Positions 48,895 through 61,092 of a DNA stretch of 64,000 bases are shown piece by piece. Both the position numbers and the translations under genes were made by a program. The notes beneath the pieces are model-generated. The model did not search any database, was not told the DNA's origin, and saw only the letters and a program-made list of their open reading frames with translations. The stretch spans positions 372,001 through 436,000 of the forward strand of contig JACATO010000091.1 of NCBI GenBank assembly GCA_018389105.1, in the 5' to 3' direction. This stretch comes from Nautilus pompilius. Taxonomy: Eukaryota; Mollusca; Cephalopoda; Nautilida; Nautilidae. Every line of letters begins with the position of its first letter. Position 1 is the stretch's first letter.

Positions 48895-50110
48895 TTTTTT
48901 TGTTGACTTCACTCCTTGTGCCAATCACACAGCCAGTTCATCTGCTGGCACCACTCAAATAACATTTGGTGGATTATCTTTGCTGTGGTCAAGCTTAGAA
49001 ATTGGCACAGCAGCACTGTCACTTGTTTCTAGAGCTCTAAGAAATTGGGTACTGTAAGCTATCATTCTGTTGGTTTGCTAATAATTCCCTGTTGGGCTTC
49101 CTTTTTTCACCTACTCTGAAGGATGTTCTAGAGATTGGACCTATGTGCTTTTTTGATAAAGGCTCTGAGGTGGGTATTATGGTCTTAATGGAGTCAACAG
49201 TAGATGTGTTGACACTGGATCTTCTTGTAATGACAATCTGTGTTATAGTCATTTGAAGGAGTACTGGTAGGGTGTCTGTTAAAAGGAGAGGCACTGAGTG
49301 AGGTAGGAGGAACATGAATTTAGCTGGTAATATAGAAGTCAGCCTACGTCAAAGTTTGTTAGCACAGAATATTTTGTATGGCTCCATCTTCAAGGTCTTA
49401 TGGTATCACATGTTCATCGACCACTGAAGAAAGCGAAAACCATAGCTCTACCTAGCATTATTATTGTAGCTTATCTAGGTGATGATAAACTTGGGGTTCT
49501 TGGTGCCACTCTTTTGTTTCAGTGATATCTGGCTAGAGACTAGGCAATTTTGAAATAACCTGGCCTGTAAACTTGCCCATTGTCTGATTGTAGAACATAT
49601 GTTACACTGAAGTCAAGTAAGACTTGAGCCACCTCTGTTACCATCTTGAATTTACATAGCTGAATTGTACAGAACTTTGTCACGATGTGGTGTAAAATAA
49701 GCCGGTAACTGCCATCTTTCAGAATCTGTATGTTCACCAGATCCACCTAGCCACAATCATTGTGGTTCTTCACAGTAATAGGTCTAATGACTGCTGCAGA
49801 TGCTATTTCTTGTATGGATCTCCTCGGCACACTTTTGCACGAAAGATACTTCCAGTCAAGTAACTGGAGAATGTTGGCATACTGATCTTGAATAATCTTG
49901 CAGATCTTTTATTCATGACCAGTCTCTGCATGCAGATGATAGCACATTATTTGATTACATATACTTGTCATTATTTTTGGCTACTTTATCAACACCACAA
50001 AGTTTTCAGAAGGTGGTTGTCTTCCCTCGAAAGACTTTTGCCAGTTTCTTCTCACTGGAGGATATCAATAACGTGTTGTTGACAAGCAGAACTTTGCAGT
50101 AGCTGACAGG
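48895..50110 (-). pseudogene. KRBA2/Ginger-type integrase remnant
   Basis: Minus-strand fragments follow the order of the integrase protein known from KRAB-A domain-containing protein 2-like sequences. A zinc-finger-linker-like region lies near 49800-50100 (CKSVPRRSIQEIA, AAVIRPITVKN). The rve core start is VDLVNIQILKDGSYRLILHH near 49740-49680, and TKFCTIQLCKFK with LQSDNGQVYRPG lies at about 49680-49560. The C-terminal segment AAVPISKLDHSKDNPPNVI is near 49005-48945. The QSDNG block retains a catalytic Asp. Stops and frameshifts separate the blocks, and the middle region is decayed. The match to this family is established by order and motifs; which mobile element carried it (Ginger-like DNA transposon or LTR element) is not settled here. 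Confidence 0.8.
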
Positions 50111-53100
50111 AAGATAAAATACTTTCCGAGACCAGTGCGAATCAGACAGTAAATATCTTCTATTTAGATATAATTTGCCAAGGTGTCAATCTATCAAAGA
50201 TTAACTAATTATTGATTCATCAGACTTAGACCAAATGGATGTCATCATATTTACCTTTTAAACAGGATTTATGGTCAAAATGTGCAGCATTTGTTAATAT
50301 AAACTGTAGGCAAGTCTTCCAACAATGGTAGCATTCGCTAGAACACAAGTTAGATGTGAATCGGCACTGAAACAGACTGTTATAGTTAAATGTCATTCAT
50401 ACTTCCTCTTCTTTAGAAGTTCAGCCAATTTCAAAGGAACAATCAGGGGAACCTGGAGAAGAAATTAACTTAGATATTTCTTGATGCCTGTTAATGGCAA
50501 TTGTAAGCCTCTCAAATTGGATTTATGGATTTTCAGCAACTTGTAAATTATAGATGGAACATATTTTCTTGGGTTGGATTTTTGCTAATATTTATGAATT
50601 TATTTTAAATCATGGAATTAATGGGGTCGTTTGATTTGATATTACTATTTATAAGTTAAGCAATATATTTATTGTATATGGTTAAAGTTAAGAATGTGCC
50701 AAGATTAAACAGATCTATCTACTTCAATAGTAGTTGGATCAAACTCAAATTTAGAGGTGGTTATTCTTTTAATTCAGATAACTCTTTACCGGCTTCACTT
50801 TTTCTGAAAAGAGTTGGCAGACATAAACAAATTGCATAATCTATCCACAATACTGATAAAACACTAAACAGTTCCCGTTTTTTGTACAGGTCATTGTAGT
50901 GTAAACTGTAGGAGAACCTTAAAAATAATTTTGATTTATTGAAACACATTTATGGCATTTTTGCAGAATGTGACATTTGTTGAATGCTTCAAATTATTCC
51001 TTATCCTAACCATAGAGAGGTACAGTAATGCATTAATTCTTTTCTCATAAGCTGCAATGCGCTGCAGTTTAGTGGGAATTAAAATATTATGAAGCTGTAC
51101 CATGGCTCCCTTTTCTATTTATTTTGCCAACTTTTAAAATAATTTTAGTTTTGCTTTTGTATTATTTCTCTTTTAAAAAAAAATGTAAAATAATGCAGTC
51201 AATCAGGGCTAAAATTAAGGCTCGTTAATAATTTTTGGAGACTACTTCCTTGTAGGAAAGAACCAGATTTATTGGCAAATGAGAGTAAATATTACAAACA
51301 AATTACACACGCACATCTGTTTGGGTGCTTTATCTGTCATAGCAATTAAATAAATGCAGTATTTAAACATAGCAAAATAACTTTACAGGTGGGCTACCTC
51401 AATGCTTCGAAAACCAGCCATTTTTTTTGAGTTCTTGGTGTTCTGAACTGATGACTTGTCCTTTGTTTGTGCAAGCCTCTATCTTCGCCTAATTGGATTT
51501 TTTTGCCTCATTGTTCATCGTAATAATGTCAAAAGGGCGGGCTGATATCACCATGAACAGTGGAGGGTGCTAAGAGGAAACATCTTTTTGCTTAATAATC
51601 CCACTTTCTTCGAAATACTGAGGAAGTTAAAAAAGGGAGCCTTAGTCAAGGGGTTGAGTGTCAAGTCAGTACCTCAATGATCTATGATCTAAAGAAAACA
51701 AAATGTTTCAATATTTGATCTGATAATATTCATTCAACAAACATTACTTTGTAAAGCAGAAACAAGGACAATAACTTAGTATGTAAATAAGAACCTTTAT
51801 CCATTAATTTTTCACCCTTTAATGAATATTACCTGTACATGCTGGGCCTATTGACCTAAAATCTAGGAAAAAACTGAATTTGGCAACCACAGTCCCAAGT
51901 TTCCTGAATAAAGAGTTGCTCACCTGTATTTCTATAATTTTTATTTTGGAATAATTTACCTATATTGGTTCATTTAAACTTTCCATACTTTTAAAAATGT
52001 ATATGAGTAATGCCATAACTCTGCCTGTCAAGATTGTTTGATTGTTTATCATAGTTGTGCAAGACGATTTTCTCTGTGGCATTCCAGAAAAGAGTTCATG
52101 AATACAAGCCAGTGAGTGAGTGACCTCTGTAATATGGATGTACACATTTAAATTCACTTGATAATGTGATTAGTACTTCTGGCATTGAAACTAAATCATA
52201 AATATTAGTGACATAAAGTCCTTTTAGCACATGCATACATTCTGTCACTTAGATTAATGATGATTTTTTTGTTTTTTATCATTTTTTTTAAAGATGCTGA
52301 GGTTTATTTATTATATGGAAAAAAAAATCTTGTTTTTGTATTAAAAATTTGCATGAATATTCCTTTTATAATATTAAAGAGACTGCAAGAAATTTGCATC
52401 TGGTTTCTGTCCGCCAATGCAAAGGAAACTCGTGATTAGTTTATTATCGATTGTCATTTTGAACATTCAGCTGTCATGTCAGCACTGGCAGATCAAGTAA
52501 AACAACTTTTCTGGAGAGAAATAGTTTTTAACGGCAAAGCCAGGAATGTCAGCAAAAAGAATGAAAGAATTAGCCTTGGATCAGATTTTGAAGATTGGCA
52601 GACATTTTTACTGCTATCTACTCATAGGTGATTCATGAGTTCCCTTATTGTGAGAAGGTTTAAAAATTGTATCGATGAATAAGAAGGCAGATTTAAGTTG
52701 CATACAGTCACTTTAATGATGAAAAGGTTTCTGTTAGATGTTGGTTTTGAAAATAACATTTCTCATGTATGTCAAAATATTGACTTTGTTTAGCTTATAA
52801 TTCAATTTGCTAAAATATAAATATCTCCATCTCTCTCCCAAATATTTCATTCCAATGAATCTTTTTTTTTTTTTTACAGTGCATATATGGTTTAATAATT
52901 GTATTGGCCATGAAATCTTTTTGAATTAATTCCCACATGATGAAGGATAGAACTAATCTTTTTTCTCTTATAAATTTTTTTGCTGTTTGCTCATTTTTTG
53001 AAACTATACATGGATGGTGAAATACTGGCCTTTTAATTGGTTCAGTTTTCATTTTATCTTTTACTTGCTGCAGTTGTGAAAAAGAAAAACGAAATTGTGC

Positions 53101-53368
53101 GACTGTCAAATCTGATAAACGACTCGGAAAAAATTTTAATGAATTTTTCAAGACTTGTCATTCACATTCTTACTAATAACAATCAGAGTTTTAGGGATTT
53201 TCTTTTTTTTTTCCCCATTCTTGTCCTAAAATTAGAATTTTCTGCTGCTACTATCGAGGAATATATGGATGGAACCTCGCCAAACCAGCAAATTCAAAAA
53301 TAGGAAATTAGCTATCATCGCTTTAACTTTTGCATTACTGTACTTGAATAGTCTTTTCAGGGCACACA
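50111..53368. other. Intron stretch, nothing recognised
   Basis: AT-rich sequence with poly-T runs. No gene, RNA or mobile element recognised. Confidence 0.5.
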
Positions 53369-53692
53369 TGTGCTCTCTCTCCTCTCTCTCTCTCCTCCGC
53401 TTCTCTCTCTCTCATCGCTCCTCTCCTCTTCTCTCTCCTCTCTCCTCTCCCTCTCTCTCTCTCCTCTCTCCCTCCTCTCTCTCTCCTCCTCTTCTCTCTC
53501 TCCTCTTCTCTTCTCTCTCTCGCTCTCTCCTCCCTTCTCTCTCTCCTCTCTCTCTCTCTCTCCTCTCCCTCCCTCTCTCTCTCTCCTCTCCTCCTCTCTC
53601 CTCTCTCTCTCCTCTCTCTCTCCTCTCTCCTCCTCTCTCTCTCCTCTCTCTCCTCTCTCTCTCTCCTCTCTCTCTCCTCTCTCTCTCTCAAA
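53369..53692. repeat. Long CT-rich low-complexity tract
   Basis: About 320 bp almost entirely of C and T on the + strand, with CTCTCT and CTCC patterns. It keeps frames open on both strands (Ser/Leu-rich one way, Arg/Glu-rich the other), which explains the long but spurious ORFs here. Such tracts can form triplex DNA. Confidence 0.95.
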
Positions 53693-53875
53693 TAATTATG
53701 GAAACAAATAAAAACTGGGTGTAAAATGCAAATAAGTGATAAAATTGTATCTAATGTGCAAAAATTAAATGCTTCATAGAACGCTGGTTGGTTGACATGC
53801 AAGTAATCAGAAAGTGTCGCACCTGCAGAAGGAAAATAATAGTATAGACAGTAATATCATGGTGAGATAAATACT

Positions 53876-54790
53876 ATGGTTACTGAGAAAGAAATATCAC
53901 ATGGCAAGCATATAGAAATTAAAGTCTTAGCTAATGATGGCATATTGCAGCTTGGTTTCATGTTTCAGAAGAAGCTACATGCAAGACTGAGGAGGATGCA
54001 CGAAACTGGTACTGTTGAAAATAGATGTGATCGAGATGGAAAGCTGAAACTCTCCAAGAGTGATCAGGGTATTGTCTCCACATGATGGGAATGGGCCAGT
54101 AGAGATCTTGTGAATGACCTAGCTTCAAGAATGAGTACTAACATTTCTTCACGAACAGTTAGATATACATTAGTGCAAAGTGGTCTTAATGGATGCATAG
54201 CTGCTCACAAATGTTTGCTGAGAAGAGGCAGTTAAATTGCAATCCTGAACTAGGCAGCAGAGATGAAACAGTGGGATACTAAACTTGGAAGGTGGAGTTC
54301 TTTACAGATGAGTCTAAGTATGACTAGCTTGGCAGTAATCAACAGCAGTTTGAAAGCAGACTGATAGTGGTATAATAGTCTATGTACAATAGGTACAGTG
54401 AAACAAGTGTGATCTGCATATCAGCCAAGGGAGTCAGTGATTTGCCTAAAATCGAAGATGTACTGACTACCAACGTGTACAGGCAAGTTTTCATCCATCA
54501 TGCCATTTCTTCAAATAGACATCTCATTGAGTGAAGATTTATCTTCCAACGTGAAAATGACTCCAAGCATACAGTCATTATGGTAAAAAAAAAGCTACCT
54601 GGAATGTAGAAACTGATGGAACACTCAGAAATGCCTTGGCCTGCACAAAGTTCTTATATGAACACAAGTGAGGCTATATGGCTATTGAAAAAATTAAACA
54701 GAAATCAAGCATCTTGGATGAATTTCCAAGTTATCAGTTTCGTCATTTCAAATGGATCCAGGTTGAACTTTGGTATGTAGCCAGATTTTT
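53876..54790 (+). pseudogene. Nearly full-length Tc1-like transposase pseudogene
   Basis: Frames broken by a few stops follow a Tc1 transposase from N to C terminus. The helix-turn-helix region spans MVTEKEISHGKHIEIKVLAN to ETGTVENRCDRDGKLKLSK, followed by MSTNISSRTVRYTLVQSGL and GCIAAHKCLLRRGS. FFTDESKYD near 54300 holds the first catalytic Asp. ISAKGVSDLPKIEDVL and HHAISSNRHLIE come next, then FIFQRENDSKHT near 54545, where the usual QDN is REN, so the second catalytic Asp has changed to Glu. WPAQSSYMNTSEAIW near 54635 is the third block, keeping Glu but losing SPDLNPI. Stops plus these changes make it inactive. Terminal repeats were not identified. Confidence 0.85.
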
Positions 54791-55129
54791 TTTTCTCACT
54801 TTGTATAATGTCACTGGCTTCATCAACTCAAAGATTTTACACTTCTAAACAGAAGAGTTCTATTTGCTTGGTTAAAGTTGGTGTGTGGCTGTCATTTTTG
54901 CCAGCCATAGTTTGCGGTACTACACGGTTTTCTCCATCCCAAAACCATGCCAGTGTTCTAACCAAAACATTAGCCTGTCAAATAACCAAGGTTAGAGAGG
55001 TGGGTATCATACAAAACCTTAATTAAGAACGGAAAGTGTTTGATGGTTTTGTTTTTAATACAAAATATAGAGAATTATTTTTGGCTTCTATCAGCTTATT
55101 TGTAGTAATGGAACTAACTTATGAACCCA

Positions 55130-55262
55130 CGTTTCGAAGAAAATCCTTTCCTGTCATCAGGGCTTAGGTGTGAAGAGCCATGTTTTAGTGAAGTGATGTT
55201 TTGCAGCTGAGCTGGAATAGAACCCGGGATCTCTTGGCTGCTAAGTTTTCAATAAAACTTTT
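55130..55262 (-). repeat. tRNA-derived SINE-like copy, reverse orientation
   Basis: The minus strand reads CTTAGCAGCCAAGAGATCCC followed by GGGTTCTATTCCAGC, a good Pol III B box (GGTTCNANNCC). CACACCTAAGCCCTGATGAC and TTCTTCGAAACGTGGG follow. The A-box half is short or lost. Its body lacks the ACATCTAAAAA core of the other SINEs, so it belongs to another family. Confidence 0.55.
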
Positions 55263-58200
55263 TTAAACAAAACTTTATACCTTTGTGCCAAAAAAGGACA
55301 GCTGATTAAAAGAAAATGCTTGAGGAAAGATGGAGAAAACATAGCTAGACAGGAGGAAGAACTGGTAGACAAGAGTAGAATGCAGTTTTATGGAAGACTC
55401 TTGGATTTGATAATGGATGTCTGACTTTCTTTCACCAGGGCTGCTGAGATTAGTAAGGTTTGGGGGATAATGGTTATGATAGACCAACTCCTTATGAAGC
55501 CCTGGCTTTATGGCCTTACCTCCTGTTACATGAACAGTTTTAGTTTACAAGGAGGCCAGAAGTTTCCTTTTTGGCAAAAACACATCCTAGCCATTTTGGT
55601 TTTTAAACTGTTTGGCATAATCGCTGTTGACAACTGTCTGTCTATAAGTCACTTAGCTTGCTAGAAGTTTTTATGGACAACAGAGATGCAAATGACTTTA
55701 GCACATCAACATTTAATGCTGATTATATATTCCAGTGACTTGCATTTTCATTATAAGAAAAATGTTTTCAAAATCTTGACTACAAACCACCACCACATCA
55801 TCATCTTGAGATTAACAGTCCTGTATAAGTATATGGTGCTTATATCACTCAGCATTCTTTGATCTTTCTTTAGAAATTGGTTCCCTTGTTTGTACAGACA
55901 TCAAAACCCCTGCCTCATAAGTATAAAACAACTGACCACTTTTCGCCGTTAAAGCATCTCATATTTTAAAGTTTCTTCTACTTTAATTGCGTGTAGTTGA
56001 GTAAAAATTTCAGCATGCTCATAAAATGGCTCCTGGCTTAATTTCTTGTCTGTCTAACTCTGCTGAAGAGATAACAACGACAGCAGGACTTGTAACAACT
56101 TTTTACACTCATATAATCTTTTTTTTTTTTTTGGGCTGGCATAAGATTCCAATTAAAGGTTGGAACATTTTTGGTTTGGTAAGAGCTTGATGACAATTAT
56201 TGGTGCCTTAAAATAGTTTCTTGACACCTGGTATCTCTTTAGTAGCAATATAAGCATAAAATGGTTTGGATTTTTAGGATAAACATTTTATGCAAAACTG
56301 TTAGTAGATTTGTATGCTTTATATTGCAGTTCTCTAGTCTGTCACTGAAATTCTATTACTGAAGGCAGCTGTTGCCGTGGCAACTGCTTGAATTTTCACT
56401 TATCTGGGTTTGAGGTAGTTTGCCATTTGTCTTTAGGAAACTAGTAGGACACTTTATTATAAAGCGAAGCAAGAACTAAATGGTGTGGCAATAAATTATG
56501 TAAATTTTTTCTCAGGGTGCATTTTATACATCAGGTACATCTATATATGCGAGAGATGTTCATGTGAAACCCATCTTACATAGCATCGTTGTAATGTTAT
56601 CCAGGCAGGTTTAATTTGAAAATTTTTGATTTTCGTATACTTAGGAAAATCCTGGCATGGTACCTGAAGTTTTTTATGTATAAAATGCGCCTTGAGGAAT
56701 ATTTACATAATTTAAGCGATTTTAAGAGTCATGATTAAATACAGCTACAGGAAATCTGGCAGATATTTTATTGGAAAAACAAAACTGAAAACATTGAAGA
56801 TTTAGTCAAGGAGGGGTCAGTCATGTTGATATAACTTAGGGGTTTGTTTTTTTTTGTTGTTGTTTTTACTTTCTATAGTTGACTGAATGTAATTGATGTT
56901 GAAATTAAGGGCAAGTTACACCATACATGGTAGGAGCTTGCTGAAGAGGATATGATGAGTTATACTGTTATTTCTTTACTTTTATTAACATTTAAAAAAA
57001 AAATGTGGCTGATGGAACAATTACCTGCCTTGTGCTTGTTCGCAGCTTGTCTTATGGTTCAGTTTTAGTCTTGTTTTCATTTATAGTCTTTTTTATTAAC
57101 ATCAGGCCCGAGACTTTATTCTTTCTTGTCCTTGCTGTGACCTTCACTGACATCATGATGCATTATCTGTTATTGCAGAAGCAGTTGGACACAATTAGTA
57201 GTAATATTTCTGCCTGAAAGGTGCTTGTGGCGGACATTGATTTCCCCCCCTCCCTCACCAAAACCTGTGCTGCGGTTCTGTCAAAATATGACATTGGTTA
57301 GTGAAGCGCGTTTGAGGAGCTCCTATGTAATCAAGCTGGCTGTCAGTTTGTTATCAAGTGTAACAAATGAGAGATCTCAGGTTAGCATTTTAGTGGAAAC
57401 ATCGGTCTATGTTGAGAGGTATTTAGCGGCACACCCGCCCAAGAATCATTTCTATAGTGGGTACATCTAGAAAGTTGTCTTTTATTTTTAAAATCAACTT
57501 TACTAGAGAACTCTTCTGATATTCTGTTTTACTCCTTTATCATGTCCCTTGGCTATGTTTTCCTAGATGGATCAGCTGTAGAAAGCAACTCCAAAGCTTG
57601 TTAAACAAACATTAAAAGACCCTTTCTCTATTAATGGTCTGTTACCTGGTTAAATTTGATCACTTTTCCAGTTCCCTCTGATAAAGGACACCTTAATAAC
57701 ATCTTGGCCATCGCTCACATCCACGTAATGCTTTTTGATTGTGCTTGATTACCAACCAGCTTCCACCTTGACTTCCACTTCTTTGCCTGTAGACATTGTA
57801 GTGAAAAGTACAGGAAAGTCCTGAAGCATAAATTAGAATGTATTCTGATTTATATTAAGGAAGGGGAAAAAAGGGGTGTTTGGCTCAAAGTAAGTCATAG
57901 AAGATTAGCATCTCTAAAATAGAAGCTGCTTTCTTATTTTCACTTCACTTTTTTTTCTATATTTACAACTATTTGTTTCCAAATGCAGATGAGGTGTTAG
58001 GTGTTTGGGCTGAGATGGCGGTGGGAGGAGAGGGTACACAGTGGTGTGGTCTGATTATCTTGAACCTAAAACTCTCCCAAATGGCTCTTTCCCCGCACAC
58101 CTTCTCTGAGATCAGTATGTGCCAGCACTTTATCTCTGATCTTTATTTACAAGTGAATATATTGAAAACACTAACTCTAAAAATGATGAACTCTTGTGTA

Positions 58201-58459
58201 GATATTTTTTTCTCAGTCTCAGAAGAAAAGACACTAAAAATTGATCCACATCCAGCCCTCATCTGTATGCACGGAAAGGGTACTGGCATGAATTGAGGAA
58301 AGGAATTAGATGGGGCACCAACAACAATTTACATTTACTTTCATAATGGAAAAGACAAACAAATTCTAATTGCACAAACAAATAGGATGCATTAAATGCC
58401 AAAAATACAGTTAGGTTGAAAAAGTTTGAAGATAAAAAAGAAAGAAAAAATGTTTTTCA
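55263..58459. other. Intron stretch, nothing recognised
   Basis: AT-rich sequence with poly-T near 56119-56133. Short frames at 57005-57467 are not assigned. Confidence 0.5.
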
Positions 58460-58590
58460 GGCATCTTTCTCTCTCCATCTCCCTCTCCATCATCTCTCTC
58501 CCTCCCATCTCTCCCTCTCCCTCCCATCTCCCCCTCTCCCTCCCATCTCCCTCTCTCCCTCCATCTCCCCCTCTCCCTCCCATCTCTTTT
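58460..58590. repeat. CCATCTC-type pyrimidine minisatellite
   Basis: About six irregular units of roughly 19-21 bp built on CCATCTCCCTCTCCCTC. It keeps several frames open, so the Ser/Pro-rich and Arg/Glu/Gly-rich ORFs over it are not genes. Confidence 0.9.
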
Positions 58591-59727
58591 GCATATTTAT
58601 TCCCACCATGCATGACTTACTCTAGAACAACTTTTTGAGGAATCTAGTTTTAAATGTCATTCAAACAGAGCTTCAATAGTTTTAGTATTCCCACGGTTCC
58701 CCTCGCACTGATAGTCAGAGACTAGGATAGTCCAGGCAGGCAGTTCCTTTCAGTGTTTGTTTTTTTAAGCCGCCATACAGGTGCTACCGAGTATGCTTCT
58801 GTTTTTGGGGGTCACGGTCTTACTGAATTATAAAATTCGGTTCAATCTGATTACGTCAGTTGGATATGGTTCCACGAGAGACAAATTTGCTTGTACTATT
58901 TGCTTCAAGTCTAACCAGTTTGCCAACCCCCACTCTTGGAGACCCACAACCCACCATGCTCTATTGTGCCAGTTACCCCAATAGTTTTACGTGCCTTTTC
59001 CATTTCACTTTAAAACAAACTGCATCTTACACGCAAACAATTAAAATTTTCCCCCGTCTTTCATTCTCTCTCATAATATCCTGAAATTTACCACGTGTAC
59101 CTTGTTTTACAGGAAGTCAGTTAAAGAACTGCACTTACTGTAGTTCCTCTTGCAGTGTTTATGGTTGGCCTGCAGGAGGTGATCCTAAGAGTAACAGATG
59201 TAGAAGGGAGCTTGGTGAAACATCACAACGTGTAACTTAGAAGTTGGCCCTGCATTCTGAAAATTTCTTTAAAATATTTGGTTTTGCAGCAATAGATCTT
59301 CATCTGATCTGTTAGTAGTGTAGATGTAGCAATGTAAAAACGGAAAACCATTGGAGAAATGTTCTTTACAGAAAGCGGATTAACTCGCACACTTTCCACC
59401 GCCTTGTTAGCCGTAACTGATGGACCCATTAGTTCAGCTTTTACTGTTGAAGTGATGGAGAGATTGCCAAACTAATTGCCTACTTGTTTCCTTACTCCAC
59501 AAACATTAGTCTCTCATTCTTTTATTCTAAAACTGTCTAAATGGTCTTTATGAGTTCATTAATCACATTTTTTTCTTTAGTGTTGTAAAATTTAAATGTA
59601 GCTATACCAAAACAGTCAGATGACAATGTTAATCAGCGAGAGAAAATATAATGTAAACGATCTTGCCGTGCGTAACAAAATTTCCTCATTATAAGACTTG
59701 CTTTGAAGGAAATGAGACTATGGTTTA

Positions 59728-60069
59728 ATGTGCAGAATTTCAGGAAAGGACTTAGTTGAACCAGCTTCTAATAATGTCTTGTGTTCTCTGAAGGTTGGCA
59801 CTAAGGATTTGTATTTCAGTTTAGATAAAATGGTAAGTGATGACCCATCACAGAGAGAAAACAAACACGTTTTACAAGTTTTAGGATATGTGTATGAACT
59901 TAGTGGTTCTGTTACTCTCATGGAACTTCCAAGAAGTTTTCAGTTGTTGGTTTATTGTTCTGTTAAAAAAAAACAGAGACACATCAGAGTATCGCTGCCT
60001 GTCCCAACCCCAACAGATTTTCTTTGTCTTGGGTGGTGTTGGCGGCATGTCTTTGAACCTGTCTTATGA
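59728..60069 (+). other. Open frame of 113 codons, not assigned
   Basis: An ATG-initiated frame runs for 113 codons on the host-gene strand about 1.3 kb before the EGF exon. TTTCAG at 59738-59743 could be an acceptor in phase 1, and ATG|GTAAGT at about 59831 a good donor in phase 0. An exon between those would not join directly to the phase-1 EGF exon, so another exon would be required. No domain is recognised and the frame may be chance. Confidence 0.2.
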
Positions 60070-60446
60070 GTGTGGGGCATTAGGAGGGAATGATTTACCT
60101 GAATGCAGTCTGCTAGGGCAACTTGTGAAAATCTTCGCTTCACATATTTATTGATCCTTATTTTTTTAAAATCAAGGTGTTAGCTTTTTCATATTTAACA
60201 CTACACAGATAATTTTGTTTTTCCTGGAGAGCTATAATTTTTTTTAAAAATTAATGGGAAAAGGTCATATTTAGCACCAGTATTGTTCTGAAGACATTAT
60301 TATCATGTTAATTTTTTAAAATTAAAATTGTGAGATGCTCATTTACAACATTTTTTCTAACAGAGAATGGCATTTTAGATTATTAATGACTCAACTGTGT
60401 TGCTGAGTTAAAAAGGGAAATAGTAGTTATCTGACTGAAATGTTAA

Positions 60447-60686
60447 CCCTTTCCCTGCCAAAGTTGGAGATCTCCGATCGATGATCACATCCCACTGATT
60501 GCCAGAGTTGGCGATCGCTGATCTGAAGTAGTTTTGTGACACATGATAGATGGCTGGTCAGTAGCACCAATTATCATTAGTTTAAGCATCGACGAATGCC
60601 CTTTGGGGTGATTTCGAATCATCTGTCGATGGAGGTGTAAATCTCTGTTAATGGAAATGATGCCAAAAAACTTTGCAGAGAAAGGG
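60447..60686. mobile_element. 240-bp piggyBac-type MITE with TTAA target duplication
   Basis: The element begins CCCTTTCCCTGCCAAAGTT and ends AACTTTGCAGAGAAAGGG, giving terminal inverted repeats of about 18-19 bp with one mismatch and one gap. TTAA flanks both sides (60443-60446 and 60687-60690), the standard piggyBac target duplication. Inside, a 24-bp subterminal repeat occurs twice in direct orientation at 60456-60479 and 60500-60523 with about four differences. No coding capacity remains, so it must have been mobilised by a transposase elsewhere. Its ends do not match the visible edges of the remnant at 25900-27710. Confidence 0.9.
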
Positions 60687-60870
60687 TTAATGGAACAGGT
60701 TATTATGTAGGGTATGATAGTTCTTATTTGGGGGGGGCAGGTGGATGTTTTAGAGGATAAGCATTGTTATGGATTATGAAAAGCCAGAAAGGAATCTTAT
60801 ATATTTTTTTAATGAGGGACAATACAGTCCACCTAAAATGTGTTCATTCCCAGGGAAGGGAGAGGAGTTA

Positions 60871-61092
60871 CTAGGGTAACATTGTGAGCAGAACATCACT
60901 AATGCCAAGCGGATCCCTCAGGATGAAGTTTCCTTCATTCAACTTAACTGCGGATAGACGTGCTACAGTGGCCGAAAACCCCACAAAATCCTTTCCCAGA
61001 TCAGGTTGGGGTTTGAACAGTGCTATGTTGCTCCTCTCTATGATAATTCTGGTACCATTGTAGCCACAGTAGAAAGAAAAGCAGCAGTTCAA
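60871..61092 (-). other. Open frame of 73 codons, possible repeat-derived ORF
   Basis: The minus strand encodes segments such as RIIIERSNIALFKPQPDLGK and DFVGFSATVARLSAV without stops, and the opposite strand is also open over much of the same DNA. The composition is protein-like and the region is less AT-rich than its flanks. It may be a piece of an unrecognised repeat. No function is proposed. Confidence 0.25.

Noticed and set aside
53269-53802. ORFs of 113-155 codons (Ser/Leu-rich and Arg/Glu-rich)
   Set aside because: They are translations of a CT low-complexity tract, open on both strands because stops cannot occur in it.
57225-57470. ORF with SEARLRSSYVIKL, similar to a hAT transposase segment
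   Set aside because: Only about ten residues agree and no other hAT blocks occur in the flanks.
58392-58638. Ser/Pro-rich and Gly/Arg/Glu-rich ORFs
   Set aside because: They cover a pyrimidine minisatellite and have no other support.
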